From contig NZ_JAQFIN010000004.1 in NCBI RefSeq assembly GCF_029504695.1, positions 369,780-433,779 on the forward strand: a stretch of 64,000 nucleotides of DNA. Reading direction: 5' to 3'. Position 1 is the first letter of the stretch, and every line of letters starts with the position of its first letter. The DNA is from Parabacteroides sp. PF5-6. GTDB lineage: Bacteria; Bacteroidota; Bacteroidia; Bacteroidales; Tannerellaceae. The notes beneath the pieces are model-generated. The model was not told the DNA's origin. It did not search any database and was given only the letters and a program-made list of their open reading frames with translations. Below, in pieces: positions 34,383 through 43,118 of this stretch. Both the position numbers and the translations under genes were made by a program.

Positions 34383-35195
34383 CTATGATGCAAAGTCCTC
34401 TATCTTTATCCCCCCCTTCAACTCATCATCCTTCAAGTGTGTTTTTATACTTTTGACCTCTGTTTCCCTGAAAATATCAGGGAATACAACTTTTAGAAGT
34501 CCCGCAATATCCGTTTGATTTCTCCGCTTGTCATCAAAATTCCAAATATTCCAACCGAAATGGCGAAGGTCAACGGCGGTTAGGTCTTTGACTTTGACCG
34601 GTTGTAATCCTGCAATATCCAGTTTGTCGATATATATCCGCACATTGTGGCAAAGAATATCGAGATCGCTTTCTGAAAGGTGAAGCACAAAAGATTTCCG
34701 AGTATAATTCAGAGCGACATTTAGCTTTTCTTCTTGTTCTTTTTGCCTGAGTTGGAGTTGTTCGCTCCGTATATCTTCTAAAGAATGTTGCTCTGGAATA
34801 CGAGATAGTTCATTTATTTCTTCTTCCGGGTTCTCTTCTTCAATTGCTGCATATTCCACAAATTCGACCGTATCCTCTTCTTCCATGGTTGCAGCTTCTT
34901 CTATAAATGGCGCTTCTTCAATAATCGAAACTTGCCTTTGTTCTATCTTATTTCGGAAGTAGGGAATCTTAGCCAATCCGTTTCCAATCCAAGGAAACAT
35001 TAAGTTTTGTAGGAAAACGTGAATACTCAGATAGACGATAGCCTGAACAACCAACACAACTACGAACACAATAAATGCCGTGAAGCTATCAAATCCCAAC
35101 GAAACGGTAAATATGCGAGCCAGCGTTGCAATGACTAATGCGATACAAGCAACCAGTGCATATAATATAATGTATTGCAGGAGGCTATTTTTCAT
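34383..35195 (-). CDS. Element-encoded two-helix membrane protein
   Basis: 270 residues: two hydrophobic helices (about 8-28 and 40-62), a Glu-rich linker (about 85-145), and a soluble C-terminal domain (about 160-270) with RKSFVLHLSESDLDILCHNV. Similar proteins lie next to the integrase in other Bacteroides mobile elements, as I recall; function unknown. Its start overlaps the integrase stop by 11 bp, so it is likely co-expressed. Confidence 0.7.
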   Translation of the reverse strand: MKNSLLQYIILYALVACIALVIATLARIFTVSLGFDSFTAFIVFVVVLVVQAIVYLSIHVFLQNLMFPWIGNGLAKIPYFRNKIEQRQVSIIEEAPFIEEAATMEEEDTVEFVEYAAIEEENPEEEINELSRIPEQHSLEDIRSEQLQLRQKEQEEKLNVALNYTRKSFVLHLSESDLDILCHNVRIYIDKLDIAGLQPVKVKDLTAVDLRHFGWNIWNFDDKRRNQTDIAGLLKVVFPDIFRETEVKSIKTHLKDDELKGGIKIEDFAS

Positions 35196-36450
35196 CTTGT
35201 GGCGTTTTTATGGTTTCCAACCGGATTGCTTGTGCTGCCCTGTTTTTCTTTTCATCCACAACCTTTGCATAAACCTGTGTGGTTTTTACATTCGTATGAC
35301 CAAGCATCTTGCTGACGGTGTAAATATCTGTGCCACTGCTCAGTTGGAGGGTCGCATACGTATGGCGAAAGCAATGAAATGAGATTCGCTTCTTAATTCC
35401 AGCCGCTTCAATCCATAATTTGAGCGGGCGAGAAATCCATGAAGGATCAGGCAAATCCTCGAAAACGAGTTGTTCCGGCTCTCCAGGTTCTCCACAAAGC
35501 TGTAAAGCTTGTTGGGAAATTGGCATATACTCCACGCCTTTAGTCTTTTTCTGAGTGAAGTGCAATCTGGCTTGTTCGCCATCCATACTAATTTCTTTCC
35601 ATTGGAGTTTTTGAATATCACAATGCCGTAAGCCGGTAAGGGCTGAAAACAATGCCGCTCTTTTTAGGACATCTCTTTCACATGGCGTTCCGGCTAGGAT
35701 ATTAAGTTCTTCAACCGTCAAATATTCGCGCCTTGACTCCTGTTCTGGTATGCCTTTGATTTTTGCCGATAAATCAGTTGTTAAATATCCATCTATAAAG
35801 GCCTGTTTTAATGCGGCCTTAAAAATGGAGAAGTAGGTTACAGCAGTATTTCGTGATATTGTTCCGCTTTTATTGCCACCACAAGGAGCAGATAAAAGAT
35901 ATAGTTTGAAATCTTCGGCAAAACGATTGTCTATTTTGGAAAAAGACAATGTGTCTCCGGCGAAGAGCTTTATTAATTCGTAGGTTCGTTTCCAGTTTAC
36001 GCGGATAGAATCAGAGCTTTGGGCATGGCGTTTCTTGGCTGTGGCATTAAAATACTCTATGAAATTCTGCTGCGCACGCTCCTTTTGTTCAACTTGTGCA
36101 CTTTCTGTATCACTATATAGGTCAGTATTGTCGTATTCTCGTTGGCGAAGCTTGCGGATTCCATCGGCATACAGCATCGTTTCTTGGTCTTTCTCACTTC
36201 GGCAGACGATTATTCCATTATCATCACGTTTAGGTTTGTAGGTTTTCGTTCCGTCTGCATCGGTGCGGGCTGTGCGCTTCTTATCCCATTCAACTGTAGT
36301 AATACAACGATTCAAATATTCACGAACACGCTGTGGGGTTTGCTTGCAGGGAACATAAACCGGATAGCTTTCAATATAAACATACCACTCTTTACGGTCT
36401 TCCGCCTTGCGAAGCCGGACAGTTACTTTTGTATTGGAGAGTTGTTTCAT
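35185..36450 (-). CDS. Tyrosine recombinase (integrase) of the element
   Basis: 421 residues. The N-terminal SAM-like binding region (about 120-235) is followed by a catalytic domain with Arg275 (LTGLRHCDI), a beta-hairpin Lys near 302, H359-x-x-R362 (FHCFRHTYA), His385 (LGHTN) and nucleophile Tyr394 (TTQVYAKV). All tyrosine-recombinase residues are present. It is near the right end of the element and should cut within the 19-bp dnaK core. Confidence 0.92.
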   Translation of the reverse strand: MKQLSNTKVTVRLRKAEDRKEWYVYIESYPVYVPCKQTPQRVREYLNRCITTVEWDKKRTARTDADGTKTYKPKRDDNGIIVCRSEKDQETMLYADGIRKLRQREYDNTDLYSDTESAQVEQKERAQQNFIEYFNATAKKRHAQSSDSIRVNWKRTYELIKLFAGDTLSFSKIDNRFAEDFKLYLLSAPCGGNKSGTISRNTAVTYFSIFKAALKQAFIDGYLTTDLSAKIKGIPEQESRREYLTVEELNILAGTPCERDVLKRAALFSALTGLRHCDIQKLQWKEISMDGEQARLHFTQKKTKGVEYMPISQQALQLCGEPGEPEQLVFEDLPDPSWISRPLKLWIEAAGIKKRISFHCFRHTYATLQLSSGTDIYTVSKMLGHTNVKTTQVYAKVVDEKKNRAAQAIRLETIKTPQDEK

Positions 36451-36860
36451 TTGCGTGCAAATATTTTATCGATTTGTTCTTTGGGCGTTTCTGGTAAGTC
36501 TACAGCGGTGAATATAGCTTCGAGATGTTTCCGGCTTACCCTTGTCAATCGTTCTCCTAAATTGAAAGCGGGAATTTGTCCTGCTTTAATAAGACGATGA
36601 ATTGTGTTCTTAGAAATGCCAAAAAGAACAGTTGCTTCTGTGACAGAAATATAAGGACGTGTCTGCATTTGTGCAATCTTTTCTGCTGATTGCTCCAAAA
36701 TAGTTTGTTTTTTCTCTGCTTCCTTTTGCTGTCGTTTCTTCTCTTTGCCAGACTTGTTTGCACAGGAAGAACCACAGAAACGAGTGACTACTGTTTTTGC
36801 CTCAAAGGGCTTTCCACATTGTTCGCAGATTTTCGGTATTTTCAGTTGACTAAATCCCAT
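36447..36860 (-). CDS. Zinc-finger/HTH protein, probable excisionase or directionality factor
   Basis: 137 residues. The N-terminal CxxC pair (CEQCGKPFEAK) and a CGSSC segment suggest a zinc ribbon. A helix-turn-helix follows at about 72-125 (SVTEATVLFGISKNTIHRLI then GERLTRVSRKHLEAI), like HTH_17 excisionases. It overlaps the integrase start by 4 bp and lies next to the right end, the usual place for a recombination directionality factor. Confidence 0.78.
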   Translation of the reverse strand: MGFSQLKIPKICEQCGKPFEAKTVVTRFCGSSCANKSGKEKKRQQKEAEKKQTILEQSAEKIAQMQTRPYISVTEATVLFGISKNTIHRLIKAGQIPAFNLGERLTRVSRKHLEAIFTAVDLPETPKEQIDKIFARK

Positions 36861-36952
36861 ATTCCTATATCATCCGTTACATTATCGCTGATTAAGTATC
36901 GTTAAGACGCAATAAGGTAAGATAAGACCCACATTGTCGCTAATTAACGCCC

Positions 36953-36972
36953 GGTACAATAATGGTACAAAT
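36953..36972. repeat. Possible integrase arm sites, right end
   Basis: GGTACAAT and GGTACAAA lie 11 bp apart; the second matches the ATGGTACAAAT word at 19,609 in the left end, in the same orientation. Candidate arm-type binding sites. The gap from 36,860 to 37,023 otherwise holds no gene. Confidence 0.3.
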
Positions 36973-37023
36973 GTATGATAAAAAAACATCAAAAACAATA
37001 GCGATCTACAAATTCATAAAAAC

Positions 37024-37063
37024 AAAAATCCCCATAAACAATTCGTTTACAGGGATTTTCTAT
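37024..37063 (-). terminator. Element-borne terminator placed behind dnaK
   Basis: Stem AAAAATCCC ... GGGATTTT with inner ATAAAC/GTTTAC and loop AATT. It is nearly symmetric, so it can act on either strand. It lies 28 bp downstream of the dnaK stop inside the element and would replace the terminator lost by insertion. Confidence 0.7.
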
Positions 37064-37090
37064 TATTAACTGATTATTCCTAATCGCCTC

Positions 37091-37109
37091 TTACTTCACT
37101 TCTTCGAAA
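37091..37109. repeat. Right attachment repeat (19-bp core), end of dnaK
   Basis: Second copy of TTACTTCACTTCTTCGAAA. On the minus strand it reads as the C-terminal FEEVK and stop of dnaK, so integration keeps the DnaK protein intact. Confidence 0.85.
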
Positions 37110-39007
37110 TCCACATCAGTCACTCCGCTGTCTTTGTCGTTGGAGCTGTCGGGATTGTTCGCCTGTTGTTGGCCGAAGTCGGGACCGGGCTGTCCGCCGG
37201 GTTGTTGGCCGGCGTTGTACATTTCCTGGCTGGCAGCTTGGAAGACAGCGTTTAATTCAGTCATGGCGGCGTCGATGGCGTCGATGTCCTGGGCTTTATG
37301 GGCTTCTTTGAGCTTCGCTAAAGCGGATTCGATCTGGCCTTTCTTGTCTGCCGGGAGCTTATCGCCCAGTTCGGTCAGTTGTTTCTCCGTCTGGAAGATG
37401 GTGCTGTCGGCCTGGTTCAGTTTGTCGATACGTTCTTTTTCCTTTTTATCGGCTTCTGCGTTGGCAGCGGCTTCGTCTTTCATGCGTTTGACTTCATCAT
37501 CGCTCAAACCGCTGGAGGCTTCGATACGTATGTTTTGTACTTTACCCGTCCCTTTATCTTTGGCGGATACATTCAGGATACCGTTGGCATCGATGTCGAA
37601 GGTTACTTCGATTTGCGGCACACCGCGTTGAGCGGCAGGGATGCCGTCGAGGTGGAAGCGGCCCAATGATTTGTTATCGCGTGCCAATGAGCGTTCACCC
37701 TGCAAGATGTGGATTTCAACTGACGGTTGATTGTCGGCTGCGGTTGTGAATGTTTCCGACTTCTTGGTCGGGATCGTTGTGTTGGCGTCGATCAATTTGG
37801 TCATTACGCCACCCATGGTTTCGATACCTAAAGAAAGCGGAGTGACATCGAGCAATAATACATCTTTCACTTCACCGGTCAGTACACCTCCCTGGATGGC
37901 AGCTCCAACGGCTACTACTTCGTCCGGGTTCACGCCTTTCGACGGGGCTTTGCCAAAGAACTTTTCAACCACTTCTTGTATCGCCGGAATACGGGTCGAT
38001 CCGCCGACCAGGATTACTTCGTCGATATCGGAAGTATTCAAGCCTGCGTCTTTCAACGACTGACGGCAAGGTTCCACGCATGCCTGGATCAGGCTGTCGG
38101 CCAATTGCTCGAATTTGGAGCGGGTCAACGTCTTTACCAAGTGTTTGGGCACGCCGTCTACCGGCATGATATACGGCAGGTTGATTTCCGTGCTGGTCGT
38201 ACTCGACAGTTCGATCTTTGCTTTCTCGGCTGCTTCTTTCAAACGTTGCAGAGCCATCGGATCTTTGCGTAAGTCCGGACCTTCTTCGCGTTGAAATTCT
38301 TCTGCCAGCCAGTCGATGATCACGTGGTCGAAGTCGTCACCGCCCAGGTGGGTATCCCCGTTGGTCGATTTTACTTCGAACACGCCATCGCCCAACTCGA
38401 GGATTGAGATATCGAACGTACCCCCACCCAAGTCAAAGACGGCGATTTTCATGTCTTTACTTGTTTTGTCCAAACCGTAAGCCAACGAAGCGGCTGTCGG
38501 TTCGTTCACGATACGGCGAACGGTCAGTCCGGCAATTTCACCGGCTTCTTTGGTGGCCTGACGTTGCGCATCGCTAAAGTATGCCGGTACGGTGATCACC
38601 GCTTCGGTCACTTCCTGTCCCAGGTAGTCTTCGGCTGTCTTCTTCATTTTCTGAAGCACCATCGCCGAGATTTCCTGCGGTGTATAGAGGCGGCCGTCGA
38701 TGTCGACGCGTGGCGTATTGTTGTCTCCCCGTACTACTTTATAAGGTACGCGGTTGATTTCTTTCTGCACCTGATCGTAGGTTTCTCCCATGAAACGTTT
38801 GATCGAGAAGATCGTTTTCTCCGGATTGGTGATCGCCTGGCGTTTGGCCGGGTCACCCACCTTACGTTCGCCTCCTTCAATGAAAGCGACGATGGAAGGC
38901 GTCGTTCTTTTTCCTTCACTGTTTGTGATCACAACCGGTTCGTTGCCTTCCAATACGGAAACGCAAGAGTTGGTTGTTCCTAAGTCAATACCAATAATTT
39001 TTCCCAT
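37091..39007 (-). CDS. dnaK: Hsp70 chaperone DnaK
   Basis: 638 residues, full length. The ATPase domain opens [14 protein letters not shown] and carries [11 protein letters not shown] and VGGSTRIP. The substrate-binding domain starts after the [14 protein letters not shown] linker, and the C-terminal lid ends in a Gly/Gln-rich tail and DVDFEEVK. It folds and protects proteins in the cytoplasm with DnaJ and GrpE, neither of which is in this window. The last 19 bases are the attachment core of the mobile element, so the protein is unchanged but its 3' untranslated region is foreign. Upstream is a sigma-54-like promoter motif (39,081-39,097). Confidence 0.97.
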   Translation of the reverse strand: MGKIIGIDLGTTNSCVSVLEGNEPVVITNSEGKRTTPSIVAFIEGGERKVGDPAKRQAITNPEKTIFSIKRFMGETYDQVQKEINRVPYKVVRGDNNTPRVDIDGRLYTPQEISAMVLQKMKKTAEDYLGQEVTEAVITVPAYFSDAQRQATKEAGEIAGLTVRRIVNEPTAASLAYGLDKTSKDMKIAVFDLGGGTFDISILELGDGVFEVKSTNGDTHLGGDDFDHVIIDWLAEEFQREEGPDLRKDPMALQRLKEAAEKAKIELSSTTSTEINLPYIMPVDGVPKHLVKTLTRSKFEQLADSLIQACVEPCRQSLKDAGLNTSDIDEVILVGGSTRIPAIQEVVEKFFGKAPSKGVNPDEVVAVGAAIQGGVLTGEVKDVLLLDVTPLSLGIETMGGVMTKLIDANTTIPTKKSETFTTAADNQPSVEIHILQGERSLARDNKSLGRFHLDGIPAAQRGVPQIEVTFDIDANGILNVSAKDKGTGKVQNIRIEASSGLSDDEVKRMKDEAAANAEADKKEKERIDKLNQADSTIFQTEKQLTELGDKLPADKKGQIESALAKLKEAHKAQDIDAIDAAMTELNAVFQAASQEMYNAGQQPGGQPGPDFGQQQANNPDSSNDKDSGVTDVDFEEVK

Positions 39008-39080
39008 GTTCTTATTCTATTTTAATTATTATTCTTTCGTTTGTCGGTCGACCGCCTCGATCGGCAGTCGTCAATGATTC

Positions 39081-39097
39081 AACAAATGCTGTGCCAA
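39081..39097 (-). promoter_or_regulatory. Sigma-54-like promoter motif upstream of dnaK
   Basis: TTGGCACAGCATTTGTT on the minus strand has the -24 GG and the right spacing for TGGCAC-N5-TTGC, with T in place of C in the -12 element. It lies 74 bp before dnaK. Tentative. Confidence 0.4.
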
Positions 39098-39142
39098 ACT
39101 TGTTTACGGCCATCAAAAAAAAGAAGACGGACATTCTGTCAG

Positions 39143-39181
39143 TAAAAAAAGCCCCGGTACTTTTGTGTAATACCGGGGCTC
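39143..39181 (-). terminator. Terminator of the rng gene
   Basis: Perfect stem AGCCCCGGTA/TACCGGGGCT flanked on the minus strand by seven Ts, 7 bp after the rng stop. On the plus strand it also has a short T run. Confidence 0.85.
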
Positions 39182-39187
39182 TTTTGC

Positions 39188-40762
39188 TTATTTAATCTCT
39201 TGTTCCTCTTTCATATCCAGCTCGTTTTTATCGGGGTCGATAAACTTGTATTCAAGGAAAGCCAGACTTTGGTCAGGGATTACTTTCAATCCAAGGGAAT
39301 ACTTAAATTTCCACTTCATACTCAGGGGGATAAACCCTCTGTTCACAAACGCTGCCACATAAGGGTGCAGGTGTAAGGTGAATTTCTTCACGTGATGCTT
39401 ATTGACTAAGCAATCGATTTTTCCTTCCAGGTTGTCTGTAAATAAAATAGAAGGTTTGGCTTTGCCGCTACCAAAGCAAGTGGGGCAGGTTTCGTTGGTA
39501 TCCACTTCCATTTCGGGGCGAACCCGTTGGCGTGTAATCTGCATAAGCCCGAACTTACTGATGGTTAAAATGTTGTGCTTGGCCCGGTCGTTGGCCATAG
39601 CTTTAGTCATGTGCTCAAATAGCTTTTGGCGATTGGCGGGTTCCGTCATATCGATAAAATCGATGACGATGATACCCCCTAAGTCACGCAGACGCAGTTG
39701 GCGGGCGATTTCGTCGGCTGCCGCCATATTCACGTCGATCGCTGTCTTCTCCTGGGCGTCGCTGCCCCGGGAACGGTTACCGCTATTGACGTCGATCACG
39801 TGCATGGCTTCGGTATGCTCGATAATCAGATAAGCTCCACTCTTGTAAGTCACGGTCCGCCCGAAAAGCGATTTGATCTGTTTGGTGATACCAAAATTGT
39901 CAAAAATAGGCAGTTCGCCTTTGTATTGCTGAACGATGTCTTCCCTACCGGGAGCAATCAGGCTTACATAGTCGCGGATATCGCGGCAGACGTCGGAGTC
40001 ATTCACGTAAATATGTTGGAAAGAGGGGTTAAAGATATCCCGCAACAGGGCGACCGTGCGTCCTGTCTCCTCATAGATAACCGAGGGGACTTTGGCTTTG
40101 GGCACTTTGGGGATGTTGTCTTCCCAACGTTTTACTAATGTCTTGAGTTCATGATCGAGTTCGGCTACGCGCTTGCCTTCCGAAGAGGTTCTGACGATAA
40201 CACTGAAGTTCTTCGGCTTGATACTTTGAATTAATTGGCGTAGACGAGCCCGTTCTTCACTTGATTTAATTTTGGTGGAGACTGATACCTTATCGGCAAA
40301 AGGAATCAGTACGATGTATCTTCCGGCGAAGGAAAGCTCGGAAGTCAACCTGGGACCTTTGGTGGAGATAGGCTCTTTGGCAATTTGCACCAGTACTTCC
40401 TGTCCGACTTTTAATACATCGCTTATGCTTCCGTTTTTCTCGATTTCGGGCAAAATCTGTGTTTTTGCCAACGAGGGAAACTTCTTGCTGTCGCCATGGA
40501 TTGCTTGCTTGAGGAATTTCTGTTGCGTGTTGAAATGAGGGCCTAAGTCCTGATAATGAAGAAATGCATCCTTTTTATAACCTACATCGATGAAAGCAGC
40601 GTTCAGCCCGGGCATAAGTTTTTTAACCTTGCCAAGAAATATATCACCGACGGCAAACGAGACATTGCGGGCTTCTTTCTGAAGCTCTATCAGATTCTTG
40701 TCTTCCAGTACGGCAATGGATACCTCTTTGGGCTGTACGTCAACTACTAATTCACTAGTCAC
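39188..40762 (-). CDS. rng: Ribonuclease E/G family endoribonuclease
   Basis: 524 residues. An N-terminal S1 RNA-binding domain (about 35-130) is followed by the catalytic core with HVIDVNSGN and GGIIVIDFIDM, whose Asp residues hold the catalytic metal, and a zinc-link CPTCFGSGK. Length matches RNase G rather than the long RNase E. It processes rRNA and mRNA 5' ends in the cytoplasm. The start codon is GTG at 40,760-40,762. Confidence 0.93.
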   Translation of the reverse strand: MTSELVVDVQPKEVSIAVLEDKNLIELQKEARNVSFAVGDIFLGKVKKLMPGLNAAFIDVGYKKDAFLHYQDLGPHFNTQQKFLKQAIHGDSKKFPSLAKTQILPEIEKNGSISDVLKVGQEVLVQIAKEPISTKGPRLTSELSFAGRYIVLIPFADKVSVSTKIKSSEERARLRQLIQSIKPKNFSVIVRTSSEGKRVAELDHELKTLVKRWEDNIPKVPKAKVPSVIYEETGRTVALLRDIFNPSFQHIYVNDSDVCRDIRDYVSLIAPGREDIVQQYKGELPIFDNFGITKQIKSLFGRTVTYKSGAYLIIEHTEAMHVIDVNSGNRSRGSDAQEKTAIDVNMAAADEIARQLRLRDLGGIIVIDFIDMTEPANRQKLFEHMTKAMANDRAKHNILTISKFGLMQITRQRVRPEMEVDTNETCPTCFGSGKAKPSILFTDNLEGKIDCLVNKHHVKKFTLHLHPYVAAFVNRGFIPLSMKWKFKYSLGLKVIPDQSLAFLEYKFIDPDKNELDMKEEQEIK

Positions 40763-40807
40763 TTATAATAGGATTTTATACCTGAAGAATTTCAGGTCAT
40801 TATACAC

Positions 40808-40848
40808 AAAGAACAAACTTAATAAGTCTATTTTAAGTTTGTTCTTTA
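40808..40848. terminator. Hairpin between the bS22-like gene and rng
   Basis: AAAGAACAAACTTA paired with TAAGTTTGTTCTTT around a 12-base loop. It lies 24 bp downstream of the 29-codon gene on the minus strand. It may terminate or slow that transcript before rng. Confidence 0.5.
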
Positions 40849-40871
40849 GAGTTTTGTCCGAAAAATTAGAC

Positions 40872-40961
40872 TTATTTCTTCTTATGTCTATTTTTCTTTA
40901 GTCTCTTTTTACGCTTGTGCGTTGACATCTTATGTCTTTTTCTTTTTTTACCGCTTGGCAT
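40872..40961 (-). CDS. bS22-like (AURKAIP1/COX24-domain) ribosomal protein, 29 residues
   Basis: An ATG at 40,961 opens a 29-codon frame encoding an almost entirely basic peptide (MPSGKKRKRHKMSTHKRKKR, ending KKNRHKKK). This matches the very short Bacteroidetes proteins annotated with the AURKAIP1/COX24 domain, the bacterial homologues of mitochondrial mS38 that bind the 30S subunit. It lies 37 bp downstream of the HU gene. The small size makes it easy to miss in gene calling. Confidence 0.85.
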   Translation of the reverse strand: MPSGKKRKRHKMSTHKRKKRLKKNRHKKK

Positions 40962-40998
40962 AGCTTATCATTTTTTAATTAAACTTGAAAATTCTTTT

Positions 40999-41271
40999 TT
41001 ACTTTACTTCGTTCAGGAAGGTTTTAGCCGGCTTGAAAGAAGGTATATTGTGTTCCGGTATGATGATCGTCGTATTCTTAGAGATGTTGCGAGCGGTTTT
41101 CTGTGCTCTTTTCTTCACTACAAAACTGCCAAAACCTCTCAGGTATACATTTTCACCCTGAGCCAAAGAATCTTTTACGATTTCCATGAAAGACTCGATG
41201 CTTGATAGAACCGTTGTTTTGTCGATACCGGTGCTTTTCGAAATTTCACTAACAATGTCTGCTTTAGTCAT
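40999..41271 (-). CDS. HU-family DNA-bending protein
   Basis: 90 residues from ATG 41,271 (MTKADIVSEISKSTGIDK). It has the HU/IHF fold with the beta-arm signature LRGFGSFVVKKRAQKTARNI and the arm-tip Pro in NIPSF. The frame extends to 41,385 but that part includes the promoter. It is a histone-like nucleoid protein that bends DNA. Divergent from mutY. Confidence 0.93.
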   Translation of the reverse strand: MTKADIVSEISKSTGIDKTTVLSSIESFMEIVKDSLAQGENVYLRGFGSFVVKKRAQKTARNISKNTTIIIPEHNIPSFKPAKTFLNEVK

Positions 41272-41315
41272 GTCTATAAATATTAATTGAATTATGTCTT
41301 TAAATTTTTGGAATG

Positions 41316-41323
41316 CAAATATA
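41316..41323 (-). promoter_or_regulatory. -7 box for the HU gene
   Basis: TATATTTG on the minus strand, 45 bp upstream of ATG 41,271. It supports the internal start over the longer frame. Confidence 0.5.
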
Positions 41324-41402
41324 TAGCTTTTATTTGGAGTGAAAAAAGATTTGTCCGTCAAATTTTGAGAAAAAAGATTTTTCATGTTCCGGAAGTTCTC
41401 CG

Positions 41403-41410
41403 TATGTTTG
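41403..41410 (+). promoter_or_regulatory. -7 box for mutY
   Basis: TATGTTTG on the plus strand, 27 bp before ATG 41,437. It overlaps an earlier in-frame ATG (41,404), which argues for the later start. Confidence 0.4.
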
Positions 41411-41436
41411 CATTGATCAAAGAGTTAAGGGTGTTT

Positions 41437-42543
41437 ATGGAGAACAATTTTAGTGAAGAAGAAATAGCTGCCGCAGGCAAGTGGATGAGTCGGCGGTTAA
41501 TAGATTGGTATTTAGAACATAAAAGAGACCTTCCCTGGCGGGAGACGCGTGACCCTTATATTATATGGATATCCGAAATCATACTGCAACAGACCCGGGT
41601 GGCGCAGGGCATGGATTATTTTCATCGCTTCATTCGCCGGTTTCCCGATGTCTCTTCGTTGGCCGCCGCCGCGGAGGACGAGGTGTTGAAATACTGGCAG
41701 GGACTGGGTTACTATAGCCGTGCCCGCAACCTGCATGCCGCCGCCCGCATGATCGAAGAGCAACATAATGGGCGCTTCCCGGAGTCGTACCCGGAAGTAC
41801 TCGCCTTGAAAGGCGTAGGCGAGTACACGGCGGCAGCGATTGTATCGGCAGCCTGGAATGCGCCTTACCCGGTGGTCGACGGAAATGTCTTCCGGGTATT
41901 GTCTCGCTTGTTCGCTCTGGACACACCCATCGATTCGGGGAAAGGCAAGAAAGCATTCACCCGCCTGGCCGGGTGGTTGATGGACCCAGCCGAGGCCCGT
42001 TTATACAATCAGGCGATGATGGAGTTCGGCGCTTTGCAGTGTACGCCCAAGAATCCGGACTGCCGCCAGTGTGTCCTGGCCGACAAATGCCTGGCGTATG
42101 CCTCCGGCGAGGTCCAGGCTTACCCCGTCAAGCAGCACAAAACGAAGACCCGCGACCGTTATTTCCATTATTTCCATATCCTCTCAGGGAACCGCACCTG
42201 GTTGCATCGCCGCACGGGGAAAGATATCTGGGCCGGCCTCTATGAATTTCCCCTGATTGAAACGGAAGGACCTGTCGACTTTGCCGAACTGCAAAAGACC
42301 GAAGCTTTCCAATCCCTGTTTGGCGCTGCCGGCCACCTCCGGATAACAGTTGAGCAACCCAAAGAAAAACATATCCTTTCCCATCAGGTCTTGTATATCA
42401 CTTTCTATCGCATTGAGATCGAAAAGGTGCCGGAGAGCCTGCAAACATATCTTCCGGTGGCGGCCGAAACGCTTGAAGAATATGCAGTCCCCCGTATCAT
42501 CCACATTTATTTGGAGAAATGGCTGGGAAAGTTGGAAGAGTGA
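41437..42543 (+). CDS. mutY: A/G-specific adenine glycosylase
   Basis: 368 residues from ATG 41,437. It has the helix-hairpin-helix LKGVGEYTAAAI with catalytic Asp in PYPVVDGNVFRVL, the LQQTRV motif, and a 4Fe-4S cluster loop C-x6-C-x2-C-x5-C (CTPKNPDCRQCVLADKC). The C-terminal NUDIX-like domain recognises 8-oxoguanine. It removes adenine mispaired with 8-oxoG. The frame is open upstream to 41,287, but residues there do not look like MutY. ssb follows 49 bp downstream. Confidence 0.95.
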   Translation: MENNFSEEEIAAAGKWMSRRLIDWYLEHKRDLPWRETRDPYIIWISEIILQQTRVAQGMDYFHRFIRRFPDVSSLAAAAEDEVLKYWQGLGYYSRARNLHAAARMIEEQHNGRFPESYPEVLALKGVGEYTAAAIVSAAWNAPYPVVDGNVFRVLSRLFALDTPIDSGKGKKAFTRLAGWLMDPAEARLYNQAMMEFGALQCTPKNPDCRQCVLADKCLAYASGEVQAYPVKQHKTKTRDRYFHYFHILSGNRTWLHRRTGKDIWAGLYEFPLIETEGPVDFAELQKTEAFQSLFGAAGHLRITVEQPKEKHILSHQVLYITFYRIEIEKVPESLQTYLPVAAETLEEYAVPRIIHIYLEKWLGKLEE

Positions 42544-42592
42544 GTGAATTTGTTTTTCTTTGTATATTCAAAAAAACAACAACTATAGGATT

Positions 42593-43093
42593 ATGTCACT
42601 TAATAAGGTCATCTTAATCGGTCATGTCGGAAAAGATCCCGACGTCCGTTACTTCGATAATAACGCAGCAGTAGCCAACTTCCCTTTAGCCACTTCCGAG
42701 CGGGGTTATACACTGGCCAATGGTACGGTGGTGCCCGAACGGACAGAATGGCATAATGTCGTCGCTCGTCGCGACCTGGTTCCTTTTGTGGAGAAATGGG
42801 TCAAGAAAGGTTCGGGAGTCTACGTCGAAGGCAAGATCCGTACCCGTAACTACGACGATGCGGCAGGCAACAAACGGTATATCACCGAGATCTACGCCGA
42901 CCGGATCGAGTTTTATAGTTCCGGTAGCCGCCCCGAAGGCGCGGGAACGGCCACCACCACTCAGCAACAGCCGGCGCAACAGCCTGCTCAGCCCGTGAGC
43001 CAGACGCCTCCTTCTACTTCTTACCAGCAACCGGCCGCTTCGCAGCCGAATACGGTGGCGGAATCTAACGATGCGGATGATCTCCCGTTCTGA
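42593..43093 (+). CDS. ssb: Single-stranded DNA-binding protein
   Basis: 166 residues from ATG 42,593. The OB fold runs from 1 to about 110 (NKVILIGHVGKDPDVRY ... EWHNVVARRDL), then a Gln/Pro-rich flexible tail, and the acidic tip DADDLPF that recruits replication and repair partners. It starts the mutY-gldE-gldD neighbourhood typical of Bacteroidetes. Confidence 0.95.
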   Translation: MSLNKVILIGHVGKDPDVRYFDNNAAVANFPLATSERGYTLANGTVVPERTEWHNVVARRDLVPFVEKWVKKGSGVYVEGKIRTRNYDDAAGNKRYITEIYADRIEFYSSGSRPEGAGTATTTQQQPAQQPAQPVSQTPPSTSYQQPAASQPNTVAESNDADDLPF

Positions 43094-43118
43094 TATTGTC
43101 TAACTAATACGGTACTCC

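Larger units (their letters stand above)
19555..37109. mobile_element. Integrative mobilizable element inserted at the 3' end of dnaK
   Basis: A 17.5-kb, AT-rich segment flanked by a perfect 19-bp direct repeat. The right copy is the end of dnaK including its stop codon; the left copy is orphaned. The integrase and excisionase-like genes sit at the right end, as expected for site-specific integration. Contents: restriction/defence operon, BtgA/BtgB-type mobilization genes, replication-like genes, a tyrosine integrase. No type IV secretion genes were seen, so transfer would need a helper. The boundary call is from sequence; the mobility class is inferred. Confidence 0.85.

Noticed and set aside
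41287..41436. N-terminal extension of MutY
   Set aside because: Residues do not match the family and the segment holds promoter boxes for HU and mutY.
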